Shown here one piece after another: positions 8,101 through 17,454 of a DNA stretch of 64,000 bases. The stretch covers positions 3,720,001 through 3,784,000 of the forward strand of contig OZ242331.1 in the NCBI GenBank assembly GCA_965208275.1. Reading direction: 5' to 3'. The position numbers and the translations under genes are program-made. Numbering within the stretch: position 1 is the first letter of the stretch; each line of letters opens with the position of its first letter. The notes beneath the pieces were generated by a model, which did not search any database, was not told the origin of the DNA, and saw only the letters and a list, made by a program, of their open reading frames with translations. This stretch comes from Bin5 sp022827195 (GTDB taxonomy: Bacteria; Chloroflexota; Anaerolineae; Caldilineales; Caldilineaceae).

Positions 8101-11100
8101 ATGCGCGCGCACGTTTCTCTATTGGACCGGGAACCTTCGGGGGGTGTGGAGGCGTTCTCTCTCCGGGAAACCACTGGGGCCTTTTCCCCCGAACAGGAGC
8201 GCCGTCTGCCCGAAAGAGTTCTTCACCGGCTTTGTGCCGCGTTTGCATGTCTTCTAACCGGCTGCCTCCTCCTGTCGACAACAGGACGGTTCCCCGCGCC
8301 TGTACACGCTTTGACCCATGCCAGCGCCCCGGCAGCGCAGCAAACCGTCGTCAATGCCCAATCGGCCGCCGCCGACCCAATAGACGTGATCGTCATTCTC
8401 GATGATTCCGGCAGCATGGCAACCTGTTGGCCCTGGGAAGCAGGGACGCCGCCCTCCACTCCGCCCTGCCAGGGCTACAGCAGCAACGCGCCCAGCGATC
8501 CGAACGAGCTGCGCTACAGCGCGGCGCGGCTATTGGTGCATCTGGCCGACAGCGCCGACCGCATAGCGGTCTTGCGCTTTGACAGCACGGCCGAGGGCGT
8601 CGGTGCGCTGAGCCTCCTGCAGCAGATGGGCAGCCCGGAAAACCGCCGGCGGCTGGCCGCAACGCTGCAGGCGCCCGAGGACTACGTCGAACGCGGCTAC
8701 ACACGAATGGATTTGGGCCTGCGGGAGGCGCTGCAGCTGCTCGAAACGCACAGTGACCCCAACCGCAGCCAGTATGTGCTCCTGCTGACGGATGGCGAAC
8801 CGACCGCGCCGCTGCACGTGCCCGGCCAGCGTCCTGTCATTGCCAATCTGCTGACACAGATCGAAGACGAGGGCGCGCTCCTCTACCCCGTGATCCTTTG
8901 CAATCCGGATGCCGGCTGCGCCGGCGATTTCATCAAGAGCCACTCCTCTTTGGCTCGCGAGGCCAAGAGCTCGCAGGACCTTCTGCTCATTTTCAGCGAA
9001 ATCTTCGCAGAAATGAAGTCGGACCGCTCGGTCGTCACCCGCCGCAACACCGCCGGCGACCTGACGATTTCAATTCGCAACGGCCATGGCACGGGCAGCA
9101 TCGCTTTCATCAGCCCGCGCGCGGCGATCACGGCAGTGCATAGGGATGGCGCGCCGGTTGAGACGCAGAGCATTCTCGACGATGGCAACATTGACCTGAA
9201 GGTTGCGGTCGCCCCGCTGCCAGCCGGCGAATGGGTCGCCAAGACAAGGGACCTCAGCAGCTTTGCCGTCGTCCAGGCGGACAGCTTCCCGGAACTGCTC
9301 TTTCCGCCGCCGAGTGTCCAGGGCAGCCCCGCCTCGACACGCTACTATCCTGCCGGCGGTTCTCCGCTCATCGTTGTGGCCGGCGCCGGCCCCGCCGCGG
9401 ACGAGCCGCTGCTGCTCAACGGCACGACGCCGATCGCTGCCCTGGGCCAGGATCCAATCAGCGGGAGGCAGGTCGCCGCACTGCAGCTGGCCGGCAACCC
9501 GGACGAGCTGACCTTGCAGTTGGGGGAGGACAGGCATCCGCTGCAACTGCGCCGCACCTTCCGGCTGCAGGCCCGCGACGACCTGCCCAAGGTCCAGGTC
9601 CTCTCACCCTCAGCTGAGAATGCCGGCATCCGCGACGACGGTAGCCTCGTGCTGGAAATCGGCTTTGCAGCCGGCGTTGAGGCGCAGAACCTGCATGCCG
9701 CTGTTTATGTGTACGACGTCACCGGCGGCGGCAGCCAGAACGTCTACCGCGCCAGGCTCAGCTGCCACAGTCCTGCCGCCGGTCGCAGCCCTCTCTGCTC
9801 CGACGACGGTTTTACCCCGCAGGACGGGCATGATTACGAAGCGCTCTTCTTCGTGACCGCGGCGGTTGACGGGGTCAATTTCGGCGACTTCGCGCGCACG
9901 CCGCTGGAAGTCGAACCGGCGATCTATGTGCGCGGCCTGCCGGCCGACATCGACCTGGCGAAAATGCCGCTCGAGGGTTGGCCCCTGACTGTGCAGGCCA
10001 GCACGGTCGAGGAGATTGGTACGCTTGAGGCCTCACTGATCCTGCGCCGCTCCGACACGAGTGAAATCGTGCGCGAAACATCACTCAATTTTTCGATCGA
10101 AGTGCCTGAACAGGGCAGCCAGGCAGCCCTGCTGCGCATAGAGGGCCTGGATCTGCTCCGCCCCGGCGCATACGAGGGCCAGTTGAATCTATCGGCCTTC
10201 AACCCCGCCGGCCTGCCGATGGAGGTGAAGGTCCGGCCCGCACCCTCGCTGCCTGTTACGCTGAACATTCCCCGTTCCGAAGCCCGCATTCAGGTGCAGG
10301 AGGCCGACTTCGGCGAGCTGCTCTTCGATACTTCGCCGAATTTCCGGCTGGACGAAGAGATCCTGCTGCCCGTCGCCTACAACTCCGATACGCCCTTCCG
10401 CCTCACAGTCGAACTGACCGAAAGCAGTTGCAGCGACCTGACCGCCACCGCCGGCGATCTCCTGCCCGCCGCGCCCGCAGACGGGGGTAGCGCCGCCAGT
10501 GCCGGCGGCTCAGACAGCTGGCAACAGGCAATCATGACCGTTTGGGCGCTTCCGATCCGGCTGCAGAGCCAGAACCCGATGTCGCCCGGCAGCTGCCACG
10601 GTGTCCTCAGCCTGACCGGCCCCGGTCAGGACTACGATGTCCTTTCCGATACGTTGCCCTTCCGCCTGCAGATTCGCGACGTGGAGTGGAGCCTCGCCGG
10701 CGCGCTCGACTTCGGCAACCTGGGCCGGGCGGGCGAAAGAGCGACCGAGACACTGCTCCTGCGCTTCGACGGCAAAACGCCTTTCCTCGTGCAGGTGGTC
10801 GGGGTCGCCGCATCAGGCGAAACCGGCAGCGGCGTGATGACCCTGGATGAACAGTACCTCGAAGCCCCTCCGGTCGAAGTGAACGGACTGCCTGATGACG
10901 AAGGATTCTTCGAAGTACCCGTAACGCTGGTTGCGCGCAAAGCCCTGCCCAAGGACGCCCTGCGCGGCTCCTTCTACAGCGGAGAGCTGGTCCTGAGTAT
11001 CTCCGGCCTGGTCGGCGAAACGCGGTCGGTCGACATCAATTTCCGCAGCCCGACCCTTTACCAACGCTATGTCGAGTGGTGGCTGCGTCCGTTCTATACC

Positions 11101-11535
11101 TTCCCGCTCGTTCTGTGCAGCGGGCCGCTGATGCTGCTGGGGCTGATCATCGTGGTGGCGCGGGCCCGAAGTCGCGGGTACAATGTGGATGATGACGAAC
11201 CGATCACCCTGCCCGGACAGGAAACTCCTCTGACTCCTCAGCCGGACGCCGCATTTGTCGCGCCAGATTTCGACGGTTTGCAAAGGCAGATGGGCGGCTC
11301 AACGCCTCCGATGGCGGGAAGCCCGGCAGGCGCCGCCGGCGTCGCGCCCGCGTTCGAAAACTTCGCAGACGCGGCCGGCGCCGGCACGCACAATGCTGGC
11401 TGGGACTCGACCTGGGAACAGGTGAGTTGGGATTCGGACCCGTCTGCACGGGAGGGGTCCGGTGACTTCGACCCCCCCGACAATGTCTGGGGCAACTCGC
11501 CTGCCGGCGCGAGCGCCGCCGACCCTTGGGCATAG
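8101..11535 (+). CDS. Membrane-anchored von Willebrand factor A (VWA) protein
   Basis: This 1144-residue protein has a hydrophobic export signal at about residues 45-60 after an unusually long polar N terminus, with likely cleavage near residue 70. A VWA domain begins DVIVILDDSGSM; the metal site DxSxS is D101-S103-S105. TDGEP fits the later VWA core. Roughly 700 residues of beta-rich, Ig-like sequence follow, then a single membrane segment at about 1001-1020 and a 124-residue Gly/Ala/Pro-rich tail that should face the cytoplasm. I infer an extracytoplasmic binding or sensing protein linked through its tail to cytosolic partners. It is first in a run with the tubulin-like gene. The start codon is uncertain; the 5' end is weakly supported. 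Confidence 0.82.
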   Translation: MRAHVSLLDREPSGGVEAFSLRETTGAFSPEQERRLPERVLHRLCAAFACLLTGCLLLSTTGRFPAPVHALTHASAPAAQQTVVNAQSAAADPIDVIVILDDSGSMATCWPWEAGTPPSTPPCQGYSSNAPSDPNELRYSAARLLVHLADSADRIAVLRFDSTAEGVGALSLLQQMGSPENRRRLAATLQAPEDYVERGYTRMDLGLREALQLLETHSDPNRSQYVLLLTDGEPTAPLHVPGQRPVIANLLTQIEDEGALLYPVILCNPDAGCAGDFIKSHSSLAREAKSSQDLLLIFSEIFAEMKSDRSVVTRRNTAGDLTISIRNGHGTGSIAFISPRAAITAVHRDGAPVETQSILDDGNIDLKVAVAPLPAGEWVAKTRDLSSFAVVQADSFPELLFPPPSVQGSPASTRYYPAGGSPLIVVAGAGPAADEPLLLNGTTPIAALGQDPISGRQVAALQLAGNPDELTLQLGEDRHPLQLRRTFRLQARDDLPKVQVLSPSAENAGIRDDGSLVLEIGFAAGVEAQNLHAAVYVYDVTGGGSQNVYRARLSCHSPAAGRSPLCSDDGFTPQDGHDYEALFFVTAAVDGVNFGDFARTPLEVEPAIYVRGLPADIDLAKMPLEGWPLTVQASTVEEIGTLEASLILRRSDTSEIVRETSLNFSIEVPEQGSQAALLRIEGLDLLRPGAYEGQLNLSAFNPAGLPMEVKVRPAPSLPVTLNIPRSEARIQVQEADFGELLFDTSPNFRLDEEILLPVAYNSDTPFRLTVELTESSCSDLTATAGDLLPAAPADGGSAASAGGSDSWQQAIMTVWALPIRLQSQNPMSPGSCHGVLSLTGPGQDYDVLSDTLPFRLQIRDVEWSLAGALDFGNLGRAGERATETLLLRFDGKTPFLVQVVGVAASGETGSGVMTLDEQYLEAPPVEVNGLPDDEGFFEVPVTLVARKALPKDALRGSFYSGELVLSISGLVGETRSVDINFRSPTLYQRYVEWWLRPFYTFPLVLCSGPLMLLGLIIVVARARSRGYNVDDDEPITLPGQETPLTPQPDAAFVAPDFDGLQRQMGGSTPPMAGSPAGAAGVAPAFENFADAAGAGTHNAGWDSTWEQVSWDSDPSAREGSGDFDPPDNVWGNSPAGASAADPWA

Positions 11536-11656
11536 ACTACGAAACAACGTCTGATTCTCTGCTCCTGGTTGCCGGCAATCAGTTCAGGTCTGCGAAAGTG
11601 CGCAGATACCAGAAGCTTAAGAGCGAACCACGAAGTGCGATTGAAGGAAACCTGTT

Positions 11657-14122
11657 ATGGAGCAGAGCGGGGCCCCGTTCATCAGCGAAAAACCGACGAT
11701 TTATCCTACGCTCGTCGTCGGCGTAGGCGGAATGGGCACGAATGCCGTGCGCGCGGTCAAGCGGCGGCTGCGCAAAGCCTGGGGCGGCGAATCGCTGCCC
11801 GCGATGATTCAACTCCTGGCGCTGGACACCGAACCACTGATCAACCGACTCGACCAGGAGCCTCTCTACGCCGATGAATCAGCCTACATGGGCAAGTTCG
11901 ACGCCACGCGGCTGGTGGACAATCTCGAGAACCACCCGGAGATCGCCCGCTGGTGGGACTATCCTTCGATTCCCTTGGGCTATATTCATAACGGCGCCAA
12001 ACAGCTGCGCCCAATCGGGCGGCTCTCGTTCTTCCGCAACTACGTAAACTTCAAGCGGCTCCTGGAGACGAAGTACGCGGCCCTCGACAAGATCCGCGAC
12101 CTGGAAATGGCGCAGAACCGCCGCTTTCCGGTGATGAGCAACTACCAGCTCGTCTACGTCGTCAGCAGCCTCTGCGGCGGCACGGGCGCCGGCATGTTCA
12201 TGGACGTGGCCCACCGCGTGCGCGCACTCGTGCGCAGCAACGCGCGCGTCGTCGGCATCTTCTTCCTGCCGGACGTCCTCGAAGAGGAGATCAACAGCGA
12301 CCTGCAGCGACGACGGATCAAGGCCAACGCCTACGCCGCCCTGAAGGAGCTGAACTATTTTCAGGAGACGCAGCAGTTCCACGAGCTCTATCCCAGCGAG
12401 CAGCGCGCCCTGCCCGACACGCCTTACGCCCCGTTCGACTTCATCTTTCTGCTCGGGCGCACCAACCGCGACGGCCGCAGCCTCGCGCGCAAGACAGACG
12501 CCGAGAATCTGGCCGCGCATCTCATCCAGCTGACGGCCATCAGCCATCTCAGCAGCGAGATCCTCGGGTTGGAGGTCAACGTCGTGCGCGAACGCATGTC
12601 GGGCAGCGTCGCCGCGGCCGAGGTGGTGAACGAACGCAGCCCGAAGAAGGGCAACTATCTCGTTTACAGCAGCTTTGCCGCGTCCGCCATCGTCGCGCCG
12701 GACGAGACGCTGGTCAACTTCTGGCAGCAGGCCTTCCTGGCCGACTGCGTGAGGCGGCTGGCCGCCGGGCCGGAGCTCAACGACCCGCGCCAGCCTATCT
12801 CAACCCAGAGCCGTCAGAAGATACTCTCAATCTGGCAGGGGCTGCTGTCGCGCATGCGCGCCCGCTATCTTTCGCTGGACAACGACCGGCTGGAGGAGCT
12901 GGTCGAGGAGGTCGAAGAGCAGCGCGGCGCATGGCTCGGCTTCAAGACCGCGGTCGACACTGCATTTCGCCAAACCGTGCTGGAGACAGGGCTGCGCGGC
13001 GCACTTACGCTGGCCGACCTGCTGGCGCCGCTCAACCCCTCGACGGCGCCGATGGAGTCGCTGATCAAACAGAGGCTATTCCTTGTCAACAATCATCCGG
13101 TGACCGAGGAGGACCGCGCCGGCTGGCGCACACTGCTGGCACAGCAGGGAGGAGCCGCAGAACAGATCGGTCAGATTGCCGGCAGCTTCGGCGATCTGCT
13201 GCTGGCCGCCTTCAACCCGCGCCAGGCGCGCGACCGCGCGCGCGACATGCGCCAGCGCAAGGCCCGCGCGCGCCTGAACCAGCGCCGCGACAGGCTGGAG
13301 CGGGTCCTGGTCGAGCGGCTCTTTTCTCACAGCACGCAGATGCGCGAACTGTTCCGAACGCAGATTGACAATGCCGGCAGCGCGCTGGGGCGGGCCAATC
13401 AAGCGGCAAGAAGGGCCGCAGACAGAGTCGATCCCCGCATACCCGACGGCACGGCCAGCACCAACACTTATTATGAACTGGAGACCGGCGCGGTCGGGCG
13501 CGACTACTTGCAGCATTTCTACCGCAAAGCGGCACAGGTCGTCTATCCAAGCGACTGGGAAACCCTGCTGGGGCCTGCCATCGACCGCATTTCAAGCAGC
13601 GGCCAGCCCGTATCCGCCGAAGAGCTTTTCGCCAATCTCACCAACGCAATCGCCAACGAACGAAGTTTGCTGGGCCGCGTGCTGCAGTGCGTGGACATCC
13701 GGCACATCATCGATGTACAGCATGGCGAGGAGACACAGCAGTCGCGGCCCCTGCCCAACAACCGCGTGCAGCAGTGGCTCGACCGCCTCAATCCCTACAT
13801 CCGCTGGGACTCGGACCGCTTCAGCTTCCACGACGGCAATCTGGAGCACATTCGCCTGGCGGCCACGCCGTCCGCCCGCCATGACGACCCGAACCTGGCA
13901 ATGGCGATGATTGGCCAGGAGGACATCAAATGGATTCCCACCGGCGACACCGGCCGCATGGACGCCGTGTGGATCGTCCACGGCCTGCCGGTGACGCTGA
14001 TCGACCGCCTTGACGAATTTCGGGCGCAGTATGAAAACGAGCGTGATTTCCCCGCCCGCGAGGAATTTCATCTCCACCCCGCCTGGGTCGATCTGCCCGA
14101 AATCACCGAGGACAACTTTTAA
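11657..14122 (+). CDS. Tubulin-like protein (Tubulin_2 / FtsZ-tubulin superfamily)
   Basis: The 821-residue protein opens with TLVVGVGGMGTNAV (glycine loop at residues 22-27). It carries SLCGGTGAGMF at residues 171-181, the GGGTG(S/T)G-type tubulin signature loop that contacts GTP phosphates. Between them LLALDTEP fits the second nucleotide-contact strand. These features place it in the bacterial tubulin-like family (PF13809-type), not classical FtsZ, which is about half as long and lacks the long C-terminal region. I infer GTP binding and possible filament formation at the membrane. AAGGAAA lies about six bases before the ATG. It sits between the VWA protein and a two-TM relative; links of such genes with VWA proteins have been reported by comparative genomics (Makarova and Koonin, 2010, from memory). 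Confidence 0.85.
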   Translation: MEQSGAPFISEKPTIYPTLVVGVGGMGTNAVRAVKRRLRKAWGGESLPAMIQLLALDTEPLINRLDQEPLYADESAYMGKFDATRLVDNLENHPEIARWWDYPSIPLGYIHNGAKQLRPIGRLSFFRNYVNFKRLLETKYAALDKIRDLEMAQNRRFPVMSNYQLVYVVSSLCGGTGAGMFMDVAHRVRALVRSNARVVGIFFLPDVLEEEINSDLQRRRIKANAYAALKELNYFQETQQFHELYPSEQRALPDTPYAPFDFIFLLGRTNRDGRSLARKTDAENLAAHLIQLTAISHLSSEILGLEVNVVRERMSGSVAAAEVVNERSPKKGNYLVYSSFAASAIVAPDETLVNFWQQAFLADCVRRLAAGPELNDPRQPISTQSRQKILSIWQGLLSRMRARYLSLDNDRLEELVEEVEEQRGAWLGFKTAVDTAFRQTVLETGLRGALTLADLLAPLNPSTAPMESLIKQRLFLVNNHPVTEEDRAGWRTLLAQQGGAAEQIGQIAGSFGDLLLAAFNPRQARDRARDMRQRKARARLNQRRDRLERVLVERLFSHSTQMRELFRTQIDNAGSALGRANQAARRAADRVDPRIPDGTASTNTYYELETGAVGRDYLQHFYRKAAQVVYPSDWETLLGPAIDRISSSGQPVSAEELFANLTNAIANERSLLGRVLQCVDIRHIIDVQHGEETQQSRPLPNNRVQQWLDRLNPYIRWDSDRFSFHDGNLEHIRLAATPSARHDDPNLAMAMIGQEDIKWIPTGDTGRMDAVWIVHGLPVTLIDRLDEFRAQYENERDFPAREEFHLHPAWVDLPEITEDNF

Positions 14123-14190
14123 GTTCCAGCCACACGCTTTTCCTTGGTCGTGACTCGCTAGTGAATGCGCTCAGCGCCCAACGAGCAGAC

Positions 14191-14225
14191 AACTGAAAAC
14201 TAAGAACTGGAAACTCAAAACTCCC
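14191..14225 (+). repeat. Five tandem AACTNRA heptamers in the leader of the pseudotubulin gene
   Basis: Units are AACTGAA, AACTAAG, AACTGGA, AACTCAA, AACTCCC. They end one base before the ATG at 14227, so the array occupies the place where a Shine-Dalgarno sequence would lie, and none is visible. The same repeat type recurs before the starts at 20219, 45044 and 47577. Confidence 0.9.
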
Positions 14226-14226
14226 A

Positions 14227-17200
14227 ATGCTTCCCGGCGCAACGCGTAGCCGAGCCGCGATACTCTGTTTTGGCGGATGGGGCTTGCAGACTATGCTCCA
14301 CCTGGCGCCGCGCCTGCAGGCTGCCCAGGAACAACGCATCGCCACCGGCATCGACGGCCCCGACCTGACCCGCATCACCCGTTTTGCAGCCCTCCTCCCC
14401 TCTGATCATCTCGACCAACAGGGCGAGCTTGACCTCAGCCTGTTCACCCTGCGCGACAGCCGGCTGCCTCCCTTCTACCTGGAGCGCTTGCTGCACAAGC
14501 TCGACCGCTCCAGGAAGACGGCCGCAGGCGGACACGCCGCGCCGCTTGCCGCCAGCCAGCGGCGGGCCAGCCAGTTTCTGGACGCGGTCGGCGAAACCCT
14601 GGTCCCTCTGCAGTGGCAGGCGAACGCAGGAAGGCGCGGGAACGATTCTTCTCCCCGCAGAGGACTGCCCTGGCCATTCCGCAGGCCGAGCAAAGACGAA
14701 CAGAGCGACGATGCGCTCGGCGGCATGCCGCCTGCAGCGCAGACCGCGCACGACCCGCCCACGCGGCGCCATGCTTTTCGCGCCGGCCTGCAGGCCGGCG
14801 ACCACATCGCCCACCTGGTCGCATCCAATATCATCGATCCGATCCGTGCCGACACCCACGTGCCGGGCGATCCCTTCGTGCAGACGACCCTTTACGTCAT
14901 CGCGCCGCTCTTCGAACCGCTTACCTCGGCGCTGATCTGGCCGACGATCGCGCATCAGCTCAACTATCTGGGACAGCGCCACATCGCTCAGGTTGTCGGC
15001 ATATTCGCGGCGGGCAGCTACGCAACCGACAGCAGCCGTGTCATCGAGGATGCCACCTGCTACGCGGCGATGGCGGAACTGGAGGCGCTCACCGGGCTCC
15101 GCCCCGTCAATCTCGCCAAATTCACGGCATCCATGCGTCAGGATTTGGGCAAGCGCGGTACAAATCGCGGCTCGCTTCCGGAGGAGTGGCTGGGACATCA
15201 GCTCTTTGACCGCATCTACCTGGTTGACCGCGAAAAAAGCAATCAAGGACTGGCCCGCAACAGCTACGAGCTCTCCGTTCTTGTCAGCAACGCGCTACAG
15301 TCTCTCATCACCGCCGACGGGGCCGCTTACATAGATGAACAGGTCGGCATCGACCTGCGCAATGCCGGCGAACGGCCGTACAGCCTGCTGGGCGCTGCCG
15401 CAGATTATCTGCCGATTGACTATCTACTGCAGACTGCGCAGGAAAACGAAGGCAAGAGACTCTTACGCGAGCTGGTTTTGCCCACCGAGGCAGCGGGCGG
15501 GGCTGTCATCTCACCGCCGCCCTCGGCGCCAAACATGGAGCCGTTGACGCCTCTACAGGAGCTGGGCGCAACGTCGCAGCAGGTGTTGACACAGCTTACC
15601 GAGCAGATGCCCCACCTGTTCAATGAGCTCAGTCCCCAATCGGTTGGGCAGATCTCTGTCCACCCCAGCTACATATTGCCGAACGCGACCGCACGCAAGC
15701 TGCGCGGACTGGACCCGGTCCGCTGGCAGGCCTCTTTCGACAGTCACCTGCACGAGATTCTGGCCCAGTTTGAAGAAAGCACCGACGCCGGCGCGCTGGA
15801 CTCTGCCTGGGGATTGGCCGCCCTGCGCGAAAACGGCCTGCCTCAAAACGCGAGCGACGCCCGCTTTCTGCCGGCCATCGCCGTGCGAATGCGCACGAGG
15901 TTGCTCACGCTCCTCGGTTCGCAGCCGGCGGGCATTGTACATGCGCGGCGGCAGCTCCACCAGTGGCTCTACGAACTGGGGCTGGAACGCCATGCGCTCT
16001 CCAGCTTCGCAAACGACGTTATCCCGAAGACCGGAGCCGGCCACGCCGAACGCCAGCTCGAACTGCGCGACTGGCGCGCACGCTATATGCGCACGCTTGG
16101 AGACCAGCCCTCTCTCTTCGGTTCGATGACGAGGGCGGGCGGCCTGTTGAGCGGCATCGTGCTGCTGACTCTGCTCTATCTGTTCGGTTCCGGGTTGGCA
16201 GGCAACATTGACGCCATCGTAGCGAGCGATGCAAACGCGGTCGCGCTCATGGGGCTGATGGACGAGGCATTTGCCGGCGCAATCGTCGATTTCATCGAGA
16301 GCGAGGCCAACGCGGCCACCTTCATTGGACTGATGCTCGGCGCGTTTCTGGGCGCGATGATCTCTTTCCGGGCGCGGCTGCGGCGCGTTCGTGCGCTGCG
16401 GCGAGAACGGGTGAACCTGGCCCGTTCCGAGTTGACCGGCCGGTTGCAGGAGGGTGTGCAGCGCGGGCTGGGACGCGTCCATGAGCGCCTGCAACAGATG
16501 CTGCAACAGATGGACCGCGTTCTTGAGGAGACCTGCGAGCTTCTGCAGGACTGGTCGGTCAGCGAGGCGTTGCCTCCCCTGCCGCCCGCGGAGGTGACCA
16601 GCACCCATCTCTATCGCCCCCATCTCAATTCAGCGCTGTGGGAGCGGTGCCAGGCCTTTATGCGCAGCCGCCAGGACGCTGAAGGTCGCCATGGGGAAGG
16701 GCGTCTGCGCGAAATCTGGACGTCGCCTCAGCGCCGTGACCGACTCGCGGCCCTGTTCACCGGCCAGCACGACAATACGCAAAGAGGGGAAGGTCAGCGG
16801 GGCCTCGCGCAGAGCCTGGCCGCCTACGTCCGCCGCAGCGCGCAGGACGCGGTCGCAGCTGCGCCGACAGAAACGCCAGAACAGGCAGCCGGCGGTGGGC
16901 GAGCCTTCCACGAGGATGAGAACCTCGCCGCACGCCGGGAATTCGTGCGCACGCTCGCCCGCGATTACAACCTTGAGCATCTCCTCTGGCGAGACATCGC
17001 CTCGTCGGAGGATTTCACCTCCTTCTCTCCCGAAGGGACGTTCACACCAGTTTCCGCCGCAACGCTGCGCTATCTGGAAGAGATGTGGAGCGTCGCCAAA
17101 CCCGCGGCCAACTACGATGTCTCCGACCGCCTGGCCGCCTACGGCCTGCCGGTCGAATTCGCCGCCGTCTCCGGCGACCCGGACAGCGACCTGACCGAGG

Positions 17201-17412
17201 GCGTGATGCAGAGCTTACGCATCCCCCGCCTTTTGACGGGCGACCCCTTCCAGATCACCTTTGTGCGCACCCTGCACGGTCTTGAGTTGAACGACTTGGG
17301 GAGTATGGCGCGCTACATGGCAGAGCTGGGCCGCCTGAACCCGGCCGCCCGCCAGCAGGTTCTGCTGGCGGATGCCATTGACGCGGAGCTTTACAATCAG
17401 CAGCGCCCCTAG
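14227..17412 (+). CDS. Large two-TM protein, probable degenerate tubulin-like paralogue
   Basis: This 1061-residue protein has no clear named family by eye. Its first half parallels the gene before it: AAILCFGGWGLQTMLHLAPRL (residues 10-30) matches the glycine-loop strand, and LYVIAPLFEPLTSALI (222-237) falls where the tubulin loop SLCGGTGAGM stands. The following strands also match in pattern (AQVVGIFAAGSYATD against ARVVGIFFLPDVLEE; FDRIYLVDREKS against FDFIFLLGRTNR). The glycine-rich GTP loop itself is lost. Two membrane segments lie at about 638-657 and 697-716, then a basic stretch and a coiled coil near 735-775. I infer a membrane anchor or regulator for the tubulin-like partner that no longer hydrolyses GTP. 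The start follows a heptamer array directly. Confidence 0.6.
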   Translation: MLPGATRSRAAILCFGGWGLQTMLHLAPRLQAAQEQRIATGIDGPDLTRITRFAALLPSDHLDQQGELDLSLFTLRDSRLPPFYLERLLHKLDRSRKTAAGGHAAPLAASQRRASQFLDAVGETLVPLQWQANAGRRGNDSSPRRGLPWPFRRPSKDEQSDDALGGMPPAAQTAHDPPTRRHAFRAGLQAGDHIAHLVASNIIDPIRADTHVPGDPFVQTTLYVIAPLFEPLTSALIWPTIAHQLNYLGQRHIAQVVGIFAAGSYATDSSRVIEDATCYAAMAELEALTGLRPVNLAKFTASMRQDLGKRGTNRGSLPEEWLGHQLFDRIYLVDREKSNQGLARNSYELSVLVSNALQSLITADGAAYIDEQVGIDLRNAGERPYSLLGAAADYLPIDYLLQTAQENEGKRLLRELVLPTEAAGGAVISPPPSAPNMEPLTPLQELGATSQQVLTQLTEQMPHLFNELSPQSVGQISVHPSYILPNATARKLRGLDPVRWQASFDSHLHEILAQFEESTDAGALDSAWGLAALRENGLPQNASDARFLPAIAVRMRTRLLTLLGSQPAGIVHARRQLHQWLYELGLERHALSSFANDVIPKTGAGHAERQLELRDWRARYMRTLGDQPSLFGSMTRAGGLLSGIVLLTLLYLFGSGLAGNIDAIVASDANAVALMGLMDEAFAGAIVDFIESEANAATFIGLMLGAFLGAMISFRARLRRVRALRRERVNLARSELTGRLQEGVQRGLGRVHERLQQMLQQMDRVLEETCELLQDWSVSEALPPLPPAEVTSTHLYRPHLNSALWERCQAFMRSRQDAEGRHGEGRLREIWTSPQRRDRLAALFTGQHDNTQRGEGQRGLAQSLAAYVRRSAQDAVAAAPTETPEQAAGGGRAFHEDENLAARREFVRTLARDYNLEHLLWRDIASSEDFTSFSPEGTFTPVSAATLRYLEEMWSVAKPAANYDVSDRLAAYGLPVEFAAVSGDPDSDLTEGVMQSLRIPRLLTGDPFQITFVRTLHGLELNDLGSMARYMAELGRLNPAARQQVLLADAIDAELYNQQRP

Positions 17413-17454
17413 AATGGACGTACCCCGAAACCTGGCCTTTGATGCCCCTAAAAG

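Noticed and set aside
7766..8257. 163-residue frame before the VWA gene
   Set aside because: Composition is Pro/Arg/Ser-rich without a domain, it overlaps the real VWA start, and a promoter lies within it.
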